From: Pararhizobium arenae
Lineage (GTDB): Bacteria > Pseudomonadota > Alphaproteobacteria > Rhizobiales > Rhizobiaceae
Direction of reading: 5' to 3'
DNA length: 64,000 bases
NCBI RefSeq assembly: GCF_001931685.1
Contig: NZ_MOOY01000005.1
Location: 255,106 to 319,105 of the forward strand
Positions 19,760-30,043 of this stretch are shown piece by piece. Position numbers and translations under genes: made by a program. How positions within the stretch are numbered: position 1 is the stretch's first letter; each line of letters starts with the position of its first letter. Below the pieces are notes generated by a model. The model saw only the letters and a list, made by a program, of their open reading frames with translations, was not told the origin of the DNA and made no database searches.

Positions 19760-21355
19760 ATGGCACCTCGCGTTCTCGTATCCGACGAACTCTCGGAAAC
19801 CGCCGTCCAGATCTTTCGCGATCGCGGCGTAGACGTCGATTTCCAGCCGCAGCTCGGCAAGGACAAGGACAAGCTTGCCGAAATCATCGGCAATTACGAC
19901 GGCCTCGCCATCCGCTCGGCCACCAAAGCGACCGAGAAGCTGATTGCGTCCGCAACCAATCTCAAGGTGATCGGCCGCGCCGGCATTGGTGTCGATAACG
20001 TCGATATCCCGGCCGCCTCGCGCCGCGGTATCATCGTCATGAACACCCCGTTCGGCAACTCGATCACGACCGCGGAACACGCCATCGCACTGATGTTCGC
20101 CGTTGCCCGTCAGCTGCCGCAGGCCGATGCTTCGACCCAGGCCGGCAAGTGGGAAAAGTCGAAGTTCATGGGTGTCGAAATCACCGGCAAGACGCTCGGC
20201 GTCATCGGCGCCGGCAATATCGGCGGCATCGTCTGCAAGAAGGCGATCGGCATCGGCATGCATGTTCTGGCCTACGATCCCTTCCTCTCGGCCGAGCGCG
20301 CCCAAGAAATGGGCGTGACTAAAGTCGAGCTAGACGAGCTGCTCGCCCAGGCCGACTTCATCACCCTGCACGTTCCGATGACCGACAAGACCCGTGGCAT
20401 TCTTGGCCGTGAGAACCTTGCCAAGACCAAGCCCGGCGTGCGCATCATCAACTGCGCCCGTGGTGGTCTCGTTGACGAGCAGGCGCTGGCCGATGCGATC
20501 AAGTCCGGCCATGTCGCCGGTGCCGGTTTCGACGTGTTCGAGGTCGAGCCCGCGAAGGAAAGCCCGCTTTTCGGCCTGCCGAACGTCGTCTGCACGCCGC
20601 ATCTTGGCGCCTCGACCACGGAAGCCCAGGAAAATGTCGCTTTGCAGGTCGCCGAGCAGATGTCGGATTACCTCGTCAAAGGTGCCGTTTCCAATGCGAT
20701 CAACATGCCGTCGATCACGGCGGAGGAAGCGCCGATCCTGAAGCCCTTCATCCGGCTTGCAGACGTGCTCGGCGCCTTCGTCGGGCAGGTCACGGAAAGC
20801 GCGATCAAGGAAATCGAGATCCTCTACGACGGCTCGACCGCCGGCATGAATACCAAGGCGCTGACAAGTGCTGCACTCGCCGGCCTGATCCGCAGTCAGG
20901 TGGCCGACGTCAACATGGTTTCGGCGCCGGTGATGATCAAGGAAAAAGGCATCATCCTGTCCGAGGTCAAGCGCGACAAGTCGGGCGTCTTCGACGGCTA
21001 TATCAAGCTGACGGTGACGACTGCCAATCAGACCCGTTCGGTTGCCGGTACGGTGTTCTCGGACGGCAAGCCGCGCTTCATCCAGATCAAGGACATCAAC
21101 CTGGATGCCGATGTGGGCAACCACATGATCTACATCACCAATACCGACGTTCCCGGCATGATCGGCTTCATCGGCATGACGCTCGGCAATGCCGGCGTCA
21201 ACATCGCGAACTTCCAGCTGGGCCGCAAGGACGCAGGCTCGGACGCGATCGCGCTGCTTTATGTCGATGGTCCAGTCACGGAAGAGGTCCTGGATCAGCT
21301 GCGCGCCAACGCTGCGATCCGTCAGGCGAAGCTCCTGACCTTCAACGTCGATTGA
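19760..21355 (+). CDS. serA: D-3-phosphoglycerate dehydrogenase SerA
   Basis: SerA carries out the first committed step of serine synthesis, oxidising 3-phosphoglycerate with NAD. The 531 residues show the long (type 1) architecture: a substrate-binding domain, an NAD-binding Rossmann domain with GVIGAGNIGGIV at about 148-158 and CARGGLVDEQAL, an intervening ASB domain, and a C-terminal ACT domain (about 455-531) with DVPGMIGFIG, where serine feedback inhibition may act. It lies in one unit with serC, matching the pathway order in reverse. Confidence 0.97.
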   Translation: MAPRVLVSDELSETAVQIFRDRGVDVDFQPQLGKDKDKLAEIIGNYDGLAIRSATKATEKLIASATNLKVIGRAGIGVDNVDIPAASRRGIIVMNTPFGNSITTAEHAIALMFAVARQLPQADASTQAGKWEKSKFMGVEITGKTLGVIGAGNIGGIVCKKAIGIGMHVLAYDPFLSAERAQEMGVTKVELDELLAQADFITLHVPMTDKTRGILGRENLAKTKPGVRIINCARGGLVDEQALADAIKSGHVAGAGFDVFEVEPAKESPLFGLPNVVCTPHLGASTTEAQENVALQVAEQMSDYLVKGAVSNAINMPSITAEEAPILKPFIRLADVLGAFVGQVTESAIKEIEILYDGSTAGMNTKALTSAALAGLIRSQVADVNMVSAPVMIKEKGIILSEVKRDKSGVFDGYIKLTVTTANQTRSVAGTVFSDGKPRFIQIKDINLDADVGNHMIYITNTDVPGMIGFIGMTLGNAGVNIANFQLGRKDAGSDAIALLYVDGPVTEEVLDQLRANAAIRQAKLLTFNVD

Positions 21356-21458
21356 CGCTTTCCGTCAGATCCTCCCAAGACTGACATTCGTGGCGCGTCG
21401 ATTTCATCGGCGCGCCATCGTCGTTGAATAACCGCCTTCAGGCGGAATATGCGTGGAC

Positions 21459-21974
21459 ATGACGATGCAGGCAAAATTTCAATGGCGGCAGGCGACGCCG
21501 GACGATCTCGGGGCCATCCTCGCGATCCAGAACATTGCCCATGCCGACTTTCCGGAAGACGAAGCGGTGCTTGCCGAACGCCTGCGGCTGTGTCCGAAGG
21601 GTTGCTTCGTTCTCGTCAAGGGCGATGAGATCGACGGCTATCTCCTGAGCCACCCCTGGACACGCCTTCGTCCGCCGCCGCTCAATCGCCCGCTCGGGGC
21701 TCTGCCGCCAGAGGCTGATTGCTGGTACCTGCACGACCTTGCGCTTCTGCCTAAGACACGCGGATCGGGGGCAGGGACGGCGATCGTCTCGCAGCTGACT
21801 GCATTGGCAACGGAAGAGGGCTTCCCGGCAATCGGGTTGGTTTCGGTTGGCGGTTCACGGCCGTTCTGGCGCAAGCAGCATTTCACTGTCGTCACCGATC
21901 CCATGCTTGCAGAAAAGCTCGAAAGTTATGGCGCGGGGGCTGCCTATATGGAGCGAAAGCTGATCGATACGTAA
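21459..21974 (+). CDS. GNAT-family N-acetyltransferase
   Basis: A 171-residue acetyltransferase. The acetyl-CoA binding motif A is WYLHDLALLPKTRGSGAGTAIV at about 90-112, with the Q/RxxGxG/A-like turn RGSGAG. The final strand and helix contain GSRPFWRKQHFTVV. The substrate is unknown. ATG at 21459 or 21465 is likely; a GTG at 21453 is also in frame. It is followed closely and convergently by an EamA transporter gene. Confidence 0.87.
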   Translation: MTMQAKFQWRQATPDDLGAILAIQNIAHADFPEDEAVLAERLRLCPKGCFVLVKGDEIDGYLLSHPWTRLRPPPLNRPLGALPPEADCWYLHDLALLPKTRGSGAGTAIVSQLTALATEEGFPAIGLVSVGGSRPFWRKQHFTVVTDPMLAEKLESYGAGAAYMERKLIDT

Positions 21975-21984
21975 GCGCCCGATT

Positions 21985-22878
21985 TTATTTTGCAGCTGTC
22001 CTGGGGCGACCCTTTTCCGCCACCGCGATACCGCCCAGCACAAGCACCATGGCGATGATGTGGAAGGTTTCGAGCTTTTCACCGATGAGCAGGATCGACA
22101 GCAGCATGCCGAAGATCGGGATCGTGTTGATGAACAGGCCGGCGCGGTTGGGGCCGATCAGTTCGACGCCGCGAACGTAGAGAATTTGCGAGACCAGCGA
22201 CGGCAGAAGGCCGGCATAGGCAACGATGATCCATCCGCGCATGTCCGGAAAAATGAAGCCGCCCTCAGCGATTTCCCAGACAAGAAGCGGCAGGCTGCTG
22301 AGCAGTGCGCCAAAGGCCGAAGCGGCGATCAGGCTCTTCCAATGAATTCCCGGCTTCCACCGCAGCGCGACCGTATAGCCGGCATAGACGAGCACTGCCG
22401 CCATCATCAACGCGTCGCCCTGGTTGAGTTCCAGGGAAAGCAGCGTTGCCGGATTGCCGTGGGACGCGGTCAGGGCAACGCCGACAAGCGTCAGCGTAAA
22501 GCCTGCGATCTGCGCCCACGAAACGGCCGTGCGGAAAAACACGAAGTTCATCAGGAAGATGACCATGGGAATGCCGGCCTGCTCGATCACGGCGTTGATC
22601 GCACTGGTATATTGCAGTGCAGAGTAAAGAAACGCATTGAACGCCGTAAAACCGATCGTCCCGTAACCAAGCAGCAGCAGCCAGTTCTTGGCAATAACGG
22701 GCATATCCCGTTTTACTTGCGGCGCGGCAAATGCAAGCAGAACAAGACATGCAATGACCCAGCGCATCGTCGTCAGCATCATCGGGCTGACATGGCCGAC
22801 TGCCAGCTTTCCCGCCACCGAATTGCCGCCCCATATGGCCGTTGTGATACACAGGATGATGTAGGCCTGCAGGTTCAT
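21985..22878 (-). CDS. EamA/DMT-family transporter
   Basis: A 297-residue integral membrane protein with ten predicted membrane segments in two repeats of the EamA domain, as for RhaT/YdcZ-like drug/metabolite transporters. The first segment holds TAIWGGNSVAGKL, a common DMT N-terminal feature. Exports of amino acids, nucleosides or small metabolites are typical family roles, but the substrate cannot be read. The start at 22878 is preceded by AAGGAA; the frame is open 13 codons further. It is convergent with the GNAT gene, 10 bp from stop to stop. Confidence 0.88.
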   Translation of the reverse strand: MNLQAYIILCITTAIWGGNSVAGKLAVGHVSPMMLTTMRWVIACLVLLAFAAPQVKRDMPVIAKNWLLLLGYGTIGFTAFNAFLYSALQYTSAINAVIEQAGIPMVIFLMNFVFFRTAVSWAQIAGFTLTLVGVALTASHGNPATLLSLELNQGDALMMAAVLVYAGYTVALRWKPGIHWKSLIAASAFGALLSSLPLLVWEIAEGGFIFPDMRGWIIVAYAGLLPSLVSQILYVRGVELIGPNRAGLFINTIPIFGMLLSILLIGEKLETFHIIAMVLVLGGIAVAEKGRPRTAAK

Positions 22879-23098
22879 GGAGGGTATTTCCTTGCATTTC
22901 AGATGGGCGGTTTGCACACAATCAGGGCAATCGGGACCTCGTGATATAGGCTAAAGGTCGTGAATGTCATGCAAAAACCCTGATTCAAACGCCTAACAGG
23001 GTCGCTTTCCAAAAAACAAACCAGTATAGATGCGCGGGTTTGAAGGTGGCGTGCCGCGAGACTTAGCGGAATAAACGCCGAGCAACAGGAAAACAGAA

Positions 23099-24397
<1,299 letters not shown>

Positions 24398-24475
24398 TCT
24401 TCACGGTCTGATCTGGAAAAAGAATAGCTTGGCTCCATGTGAGCCAGGCACCCTGAAGGGTATGAGAAAGTTCTG

Positions 24476-26989
24476 ATGGCGGATTTTGTTGCTGTTATTC
24501 GAAGGACCGTCGATGGTCTCTCGGACAATGTTCCGGAAATGCGGTCGAAGGTCTATGAAAAGGCCCGTGGCGCCGTTCGCCGTCAGCTGGAGAATATGAA
24601 GCCGCGTCCCTCGGACGAGATGATCGAGCGGCAGATGGTGAAGCTCGAGGCCGCGATATCAGAGGTCGAGAGCGATTACGCCGAGGCTTTGCCGCCCATC
24701 GACGAGGCGGTGGCGGATGATGCGACCTATCAGGAGCCGATACCGGCCGAGTATGAGGCGCCCGTTGCCCACGAGCCCGTAGCCCGAGAGCCCATTGCGG
24801 AAGAGGCCGCTGCACAGGAGCCTGAAAGCGCGGAATCCGAGCCGGAGCCCGTTCACGAAGCGCAGCCTGAGCCCGTTGCCGAGCCGCAGCCGGAGCCTCT
24901 GCCGGAACCGGAGCCTCTGCCGGAACCGGAGCCTCTGCCGGAACAGGAAATATATCACGAACCGGAAACCGCCGAGCAGCCCGAGCCGGTTGCAGCCATC
25001 GAGGATGTGCCTGCCGAACGTTTTGACGGGCATGAAGCTTCCGCCGACGTGCAGCACGAACCGGCTCACGACGTCGAGCAGGCCTCCGAGGAAGCGCCCG
25101 CCTGGCAAGATGAGGCTGCCCCGGTGGAGCCCGTTTCGCAGGAGCCGGACACAGGCTGGCAGGAGCCGGTAGAGCCCGTTCAGGCGGTTGAACCGGCATA
25201 TGTCGATGACCATCAGCCTGCGGAGGAGCATCCGCAGCCGGCAGAAGAGACGTTTCTTCAGGATGGCTCCTCGCCGGAAGCGTCTGTCGAGGCAGAAACA
25301 CCCGTATCTGCGCCTTTGGAAGAACATGAGCCTGTGGAGCAGGCCCCCACGCTCGATGCGCCAGAGCCGTGGCATGACCCGGCTGCCTTCGAACCCGTCG
25401 AGGTGGAGACAGTTGCGCAGGAGCCTGCTCGTGCGGACGTGGAAATCCCGGCCGCCGGTTCTGAGTGGGACCTTCCGGAATGGGAGCAGCAAGCAGCGCC
25501 CGTCGCGGCAAGCGCGACTGTCGAGCCGGTCTGGAACGAGACCGTCACAGGCGACAATCAGGGCACGGTGATCGATCTCGCGGAATACATGCCGCCGGAG
25601 CCGGTCGCGGACGACAAGGCCGATGGTGCGACGGAGCCATCGCATTCATGGGACTGGGACGACAGGGATCCGTTCCAGCAGCAGACAACAGCACCTGCAC
25701 AGCCCGAAGGTAGCGAACCGGCGATCTCCGACTGGTCGTGGCCGGTCGAAAAGCCGGCGGTGTCCGAGACTGCCGCCAGCCTACCGGCCGCCCATTGGGA
25801 CGATATCGATCGCCTGCTCGACACCAACGAGCCCGCTGCGGAATCCGCTGCCGCTGCACCTGCGGCCGTGCCTGATCCGGAAGCCCTGGCGGCACCGGCG
25901 CGTCCGGTTTCCTACCGCGTCGAGCCGAAGAAGTCTTCTTCGCTCGTCAAGACGGCGGGTGTTGCTGCTGTGGTTCTGCTGGCGCTTGGCGGGGGCGGTT
26001 ATGCCTATTGGATGAACCGTGACGCGGTCAACACCTGGGTTTCCGAGACGATCACATCGGTGACGGCATCGGCTCCGGTGCAGACGACGACCGAAACGCC
26101 GCAGACCACGGAACCGGCAACGGACGCTCCTGAAGCGAATTCGCAAACGCCGGCCGAGCCGCAGACGGATGTTGCCTTGGCCGACAGTGCCACGACGAAG
26201 TTCACCCAGCGGCTGCAGGCCGATGGCACCGAGACCGACGTCGGCCCGGCACCCCTGCCGACCGGCGATGCGACCAGTGAGGCGGAAGGCAAGTCCGTCG
26301 CCGCGCAGACGGAAGCGGGCACAGCCATCGCACAGGCCGGAGCGACAGGCGCCGATCCTGCCGCCACGCAGACGCCGGCCACGGCCACCACCCCCGCGAC
26401 GCCGCAGGCTGAGGTTCAGATACCTGAAGGCGCGCAGAAGATGTTCCTTTATGAGGAGCGTCTCGGCCAATCGTCCCCGACGGCTGTCGAAGGCACCGTG
26501 GCATGGTCGACGAAGGAAGAATCGCCCGGCAATGACGCGCCTCCCGAGCCGACGGTCCAGGCTCAGATCAGCGTTCCGGAACGCGGCCTGACGGCGCTTA
26601 TGACGATCAAGCGCAACACCGATCCGTCATTGCCCGCAAGCCATGTCGTCGAGTTCGTCTTCTCGCTGCCGGAGAATTTCGAAGGCGGCGCCATCGAAAG
26701 CGTCCAGCGTGTCTCGATGAAGCAGAACGAGCAGGCGAGGGGCGACGCCCTGATTGCCGTGCCGGCGAAGATCACCGACGATTTCCACATGATCGCGCTG
26801 AACGATTATCCCGAGGCGGTGGCGACCAACACCGACCTTCTGCGCAACCGCAGCTGGATCGACGTGCCGCTTACCTATCGCAACGGTCGTCGCGCCCTTC
26901 TGACCCTGGAGAAAGGGCCCGCCGGTACCGAAGCCTTCACCAAGGCGCTGCAGGCCTGGAGCCGCGCGCCGGCGGTCAGCGGCCAGTAA
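24476..26989 (+). CDS. Long acidic membrane-anchored hypothetical protein
   Basis: An 837-residue protein with three parts. Residues 1-65 form a basic-acidic helical segment. Residues 70-480 are very rich in Glu, Pro, Ala and Val, built from imperfect EPV/PEP units, including three copies of EPLPEP encoded by an 18-bp tandem repeat. A single membrane segment at about 493-513 (VAAVVLLALGGGGYAYWM) is followed by a Thr/Pro-rich linker and a folded domain of about 200 residues (around 640-837) that is probably periplasmic. I do not recognise a characterised family. The cytoplasmic acidic arm and periplasmic end resemble in layout proteins that bridge cytosolic machinery and envelope. It follows purA by 78 bp and ends at a strong bidirectional terminator. 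Confidence 0.85.
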   Translation: MADFVAVIRRTVDGLSDNVPEMRSKVYEKARGAVRRQLENMKPRPSDEMIERQMVKLEAAISEVESDYAEALPPIDEAVADDATYQEPIPAEYEAPVAHEPVAREPIAEEAAAQEPESAESEPEPVHEAQPEPVAEPQPEPLPEPEPLPEPEPLPEQEIYHEPETAEQPEPVAAIEDVPAERFDGHEASADVQHEPAHDVEQASEEAPAWQDEAAPVEPVSQEPDTGWQEPVEPVQAVEPAYVDDHQPAEEHPQPAEETFLQDGSSPEASVEAETPVSAPLEEHEPVEQAPTLDAPEPWHDPAAFEPVEVETVAQEPARADVEIPAAGSEWDLPEWEQQAAPVAASATVEPVWNETVTGDNQGTVIDLAEYMPPEPVADDKADGATEPSHSWDWDDRDPFQQQTTAPAQPEGSEPAISDWSWPVEKPAVSETAASLPAAHWDDIDRLLDTNEPAAESAAAAPAAVPDPEALAAPARPVSYRVEPKKSSSLVKTAGVAAVVLLALGGGGYAYWMNRDAVNTWVSETITSVTASAPVQTTTETPQTTEPATDAPEANSQTPAEPQTDVALADSATTKFTQRLQADGTETDVGPAPLPTGDATSEAEGKSVAAQTEAGTAIAQAGATGADPAATQTPATATTPATPQAEVQIPEGAQKMFLYEERLGQSSPTAVEGTVAWSTKEESPGNDAPPEPTVQAQISVPERGLTALMTIKRNTDPSLPASHVVEFVFSLPENFEGGAIESVQRVSMKQNEQARGDALIAVPAKITDDFHMIALNDYPEAVATNTDLLRNRSWIDVPLTYRNGRRALLTLEKGPAGTEAFTKALQAWSRAPAVSGQ
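24893..24946 (+). repeat. Three 18-bp tandem repeats in coding sequence
   Basis: Three consecutive copies of GAGCCTCTGCCGGAACCG, the third with one change, encoding EPLPEP each time. Such a repeat can expand or contract without breaking the frame. Confidence 0.9.
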
Positions 26990-27014
26990 CAAGGCGCCTG
27001 AAAAGCGGACACAA

Positions 27015-27046
27015 AAAAACCGGCCGGGGAGACCCGGCCGGTTTTT
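27015..27046. terminator. Bidirectional terminator between the 837-aa gene and rpoH
   Basis: A 9-bp G+C stem (CCGGCCGGG at 27020-27028, CCCGGCCGG at 27033-27041) flanked by A run on the left and T run on the right, so it can stop transcription from both sides. Confidence 0.92.
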
Positions 27047-27066
27047 CAATGTCTTGTCACGGTCGA

Positions 27067-27969
27067 TCAGGCGTCTTCGATGACACGCAGTTGCTGGGCG
27101 CGTTCGAGTGCCGCTTTCTGAACGGCATCCTGCACCTTTTCAAAAGCCCGGACTTCGATCTGGCGGACACGCTCGCGGCTGATGTCGAACTCTGTCGACA
27201 GGTCTTCGAGCGTAACCGGATCTTCCGACAGCCGGCGTGCTTCGAAGATGCGGCGTTCGCGATCGTTCAGAACGCCCATGGCCTTCGCCAGCAGCGATCT
27301 GCGGTTTTCCAGTTCGTCCTGCTCGATCAGCATCTCTTCCTGGCTATCGTGGTCATCCACCAGCCAATCCTGCCACTGGCCGCTTTCGCCCTCGCTCGCC
27401 TTGATGGGAGCGTTCAGCGAGGCGTCGCCAGAAAGGCGCTGGTTCATCGAGATGACCTCGGCCTCGGAGACATTGAGCGTCGTCGCGATCTGCTTGACCT
27501 GTTCGGGCTTCAGATCGCCTTCATCGAGCGCCTGAATCTTGCCCTTCAGCCTGCGCAGGTTGAAGAACAGCCGCTTCTGATTGGCGGTCGTACCCATCTT
27601 CACCAGCGACCACGAGCGCAGGATATATTCCTGGATCGAGGCCTTGATCCACCACATTGCGTAGGTCGCCAGACGGAAGCCGCGTTCCGGGTCGAACTTC
27701 TTGACGGCCTGCATCAGGCCGACATTGCCTTCGGATACGACTTCGCCGATCGGCAGGCCATAGCCGCGGTAGCCCATGGCGATCTTGGCCACGAGACGCA
27801 GATGGCTGGTGACGAGTTTGTGGGCCGCCTGGCGGTCGTCATGCTCCTGATAGCGCTTGGCGAGCATGTACTCTTCCTGCGGCTCGAGCATGGGAAACTT
27901 GCGGATTTCGTCGAGGTATTTGTTAAGACCACCTTCGGCGGTCAAAGTCGGCATTGTGCTGCGGGCCAT
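27067..27969 (-). CDS. rpoH: RNA polymerase heat-shock sigma factor RpoH
   Basis: Sigma-32 directs transcription of heat-shock genes. The 300-residue length is usual. Region 2 contains YRGYGLPIGEV and EGNVGLMQAVKKFDPERGFR; the RpoH-specific box QKRLFFNLRR is at 131-140; region 4 ends with a helix-turn-helix (TLEDLSTEFDISRERVRQIE). The ATG at 27969 follows a strong AAAGGGGGG site. The frame is open 47 codons upstream, but those residues do not resemble a sigma factor. FtsH, also in the window, is the protease known to degrade RpoH. Confidence 0.96.
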   Translation of the reverse strand: MARSTMPTLTAEGGLNKYLDEIRKFPMLEPQEEYMLAKRYQEHDDRQAAHKLVTSHLRLVAKIAMGYRGYGLPIGEVVSEGNVGLMQAVKKFDPERGFRLATYAMWWIKASIQEYILRSWSLVKMGTTANQKRLFFNLRRLKGKIQALDEGDLKPEQVKQIATTLNVSEAEVISMNQRLSGDASLNAPIKASEGESGQWQDWLVDDHDSQEEMLIEQDELENRRSLLAKAMGVLNDRERRIFEARRLSEDPVTLEDLSTEFDISRERVRQIEVRAFEKVQDAVQKAALERAQQLRVIEDA

Positions 27970-28240
27970 GATTGCACCCCCCTTTCGCGTTCCGGCCTCC
28001 TGGTGGCAAGCCGGCAGTGTGGGTCCTTCAGACCCCACGATCTCATAGATATGTACAGCGAAAGCATGATTCAAGAACACCGGTTTCACGAGGGCGTGAT
28101 ACCAGAGCATAGTGTTCCTAATGTCGGTTACAGCCTGTAGATCGTGCCTTGAATGGAAATATCAAGGTTGAGGCCGCAATTTTCTAACTTAGAGCCGGCA
28201 GGCCGGACGTATATCGAGCCCGCCGGCAATCATGCTCCGC

Positions 28241-28498
28241 TCAATGAATGGACGAGCGGTCTTCCTCTTCCTCTTCGCCGATTACATCCTTGCCGTTGGA
28301 GCTCAGACGCACTCGGTTGTCATCGACGCTGGAGACGAGATCCAGCGGAATAAAGTGATGGTGGCCTTCGTGGCCGGCACCGCTGTCCTTTTTGGTCAGC
28401 TTGATGCGATCGCCTTCGACGCGGTCCACCGTGCCGACGTGGATGCCGTCGGCGCTGATGACCTCTGCATGTTCTTTGATCTGGCTGCTATCGACCAT
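28241..28498 (-). CDS. DUF2171-family small protein
   Basis: An 85-residue protein with the DUF2171 pattern: IKEHAEVISADGIHVGTVDRVEG near the N-terminus (shortened to HAEVIGADG-type motif) and HHFIPLDLVSSVDDNRVRL. It looks like a PRC-barrel-like small beta fold with a glutamate-rich tail. Family members are often stress-associated in alphaproteobacteria, but a role is not established. A good ribosome site (AAGGAG) precedes the ATG at 28498. Confidence 0.8.
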   Translation of the reverse strand: MVDSSQIKEHAEVISADGIHVGTVDRVEGDRIKLTKKDSGAGHEGHHHFIPLDLVSSVDDNRVRLSSNGKDVIGEEEEEDRSSIH

Positions 28499-28581
28499 GG
28501 GTTTTCTCCTTGTTGATGGCGATCAACGCATAACCCGGACGAAAAGATGCGTGCCGCGGCAAAAAACCTGCCGTCTTTACC

Positions 28582-29613
28582 TCAGGCGCGGCCGCTCTTG
28601 AGCGCGTCCGCCAGCTCCTGCATGTCCTTTGGCAAGGGGGATTCGAAATACATCGTCTCGCCCTTGGCGGGATGTTCGAAGGCGAGCATGAACGCATGCA
28701 GCGCCTGCCTCGGGAAACGATTGACCACCGCCTTTGCCTCATCCGGCAGCAGATTGGCCTTGGTTTTGAACGCAGCGCCATAGTCCGGATCGCCGATCAG
28801 AGGATGGCCGATATGGGCCATATGCACACGGATCTGATGGGTCCGTCCGGTTTCCAGATGGCATTCGACCATGGAGGCGAGCGACGTCGCATCCGGCTTC
28901 TCCAGATAGCGCTCCACGACCTCGTAATGGGTGATCGCTTCGCGCGCGTCGTCCGCATCCTCATGCTTGACGGCGCGTTTTACGCGATCTCCCGCACGGC
29001 CGAGCGGCGCATCGATTGTGCCTTTCAGCGTGCGCGGCCGCCCCCAGACAATCGCGTAGTAGGCGCGTTCCAGCGGCCCGGTGCGGCCATGGTCGGCAAA
29101 CTGGTCGGAGAGATGGCGATGGGCGATATCGTTCTTGGCGACCACCATAACGCCGCTGGTATCCTTGTCGAGGCGGTGGACGATGCCCGGTCGCTTGACG
29201 CCGCCGATGCCGGAGAGGCTGGAGCCGCAATGGTGGATCAGGGCATTGACGAGCGTTCCCGTCCAGTTGCCGGCCCCCGGATGCACCACGAGCCCGGCGG
29301 GCTTGACGAGCACGATCAGATCATCATCCTCGTAGAGAACGTCGAGGGGGATATCCTCGCCCTTGGGTTCGGGATCTTCCGGTTCCGGCAGGCCTATCTC
29401 GAAGACATCGCCCGGCTGCACCTTCTTCTTGGGTTCGGTGATGGTCTTGCCGTTGACCGTGACCTCACCCTGCTCGATGAGCGCCTTGATCCGGTTGCGG
29501 GACAACTCGCCGCCCAGCGCTTCCGTCAGGAAGGCATCCATGCGGCCGGAGGCGTCCTCATTTGCGGTCAGGACTTTCCTATTGCCTGCCGCTTGTTTAA
29601 AGGGGTCGTTCAT
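28582..29613 (-). CDS. rluD: 23S rRNA pseudouridine synthase, RluD/RluA family
   Basis: A 343-residue pseudouridine synthase with an N-terminal S4 RNA-binding domain (RIKALIEQGEVTVNGK) and the catalytic RluA-type domain. The catalytic aspartate is D149 in the motif HRLDKDTSG; the family blocks GRTHQIRVHMAHIGHPL and FPRQALHAF follow. RluD makes pseudouridines in helix 69 of 23S rRNA; assignment to RluD rather than RluC rests on the S4 plus catalytic order and length. I use ATG 29613 after GAAAGAAG rather than the TTG 12 bp upstream. It is divergent from the next gene with about 33 bp between starts. Confidence 0.9.
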   Translation of the reverse strand: MNDPFKQAAGNRKVLTANEDASGRMDAFLTEALGGELSRNRIKALIEQGEVTVNGKTITEPKKKVQPGDVFEIGLPEPEDPEPKGEDIPLDVLYEDDDLIVLVKPAGLVVHPGAGNWTGTLVNALIHHCGSSLSGIGGVKRPGIVHRLDKDTSGVMVVAKNDIAHRHLSDQFADHGRTGPLERAYYAIVWGRPRTLKGTIDAPLGRAGDRVKRAVKHEDADDAREAITHYEVVERYLEKPDATSLASMVECHLETGRTHQIRVHMAHIGHPLIGDPDYGAAFKTKANLLPDEAKAVVNRFPRQALHAFMLAFEHPAKGETMYFESPLPKDMQELADALKSGRA

Positions 29614-29646
29614 CGCTTCTTTCAATCCCGCATATAAAGGCCGGTC

Positions 29647-30030
29647 ATGTCGCTTCAGGAACCAGACGAACAGGAAGAAAAGCCGCTCGATCCGGTGATG
29701 GAAAACGTGCGCCGCAAGATGGTGCGCCTACAACTGGTTTCGGCCGGTGTCATGTTGGTCATGCTTATGGCCGTGCTGGGCGCGATTGTCTACAAGGTGA
29801 CGAGCATGGACGACAAGCCGGCAGCGCAGAGCGCCGGGGTTGCCGTGCCGAGCGATGCGCCGGTGTCGGCGGTAGCAGCGCTTCCGGCCGGCTTTGTCGT
29901 TTCCGAGGTGGCGTTGTCGGGCGGGCAGATCCTGTTTTATGGCACGGGCACCGATGGCGTGCAGAAGGCGATCGTCTTCGATATCGCCGCCGGACGTATC
30001 GTTGCCGACATCACTGTCAGGGCAAACTGA
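29647..30030 (+). CDS. Small membrane protein of unknown function
   Basis: A 127-residue protein with an acidic N-terminus, one membrane segment at about 29-50 (LVSAGVMLVMLMAVLGAIVY) and a short extracytoplasmic domain that ends IVADITVRAN. It resembles DUF6476-type proteins, though I am unsure. Its stop lies 13 bp before the methyltransferase start, so the two probably share a transcript. Conservation beside rluD hints at a role near the envelope, but nothing in the sequence gives a mechanism. Confidence 0.72.
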   Translation: MSLQEPDEQEEKPLDPVMENVRRKMVRLQLVSAGVMLVMLMAVLGAIVYKVTSMDDKPAAQSAGVAVPSDAPVSAVAALPAGFVVSEVALSGGQILFYGTGTDGVQKAIVFDIAAGRIVADITVRAN

Positions 30031-30043
30031 GGTTCTCCCGTAC

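Noticed and set aside
24893-24946. CRISPR-like repeat
   Set aside because: Direct tandem 18-bp units without spacers, inside a coding frame. No CRISPR array or cas gene was seen in the window.
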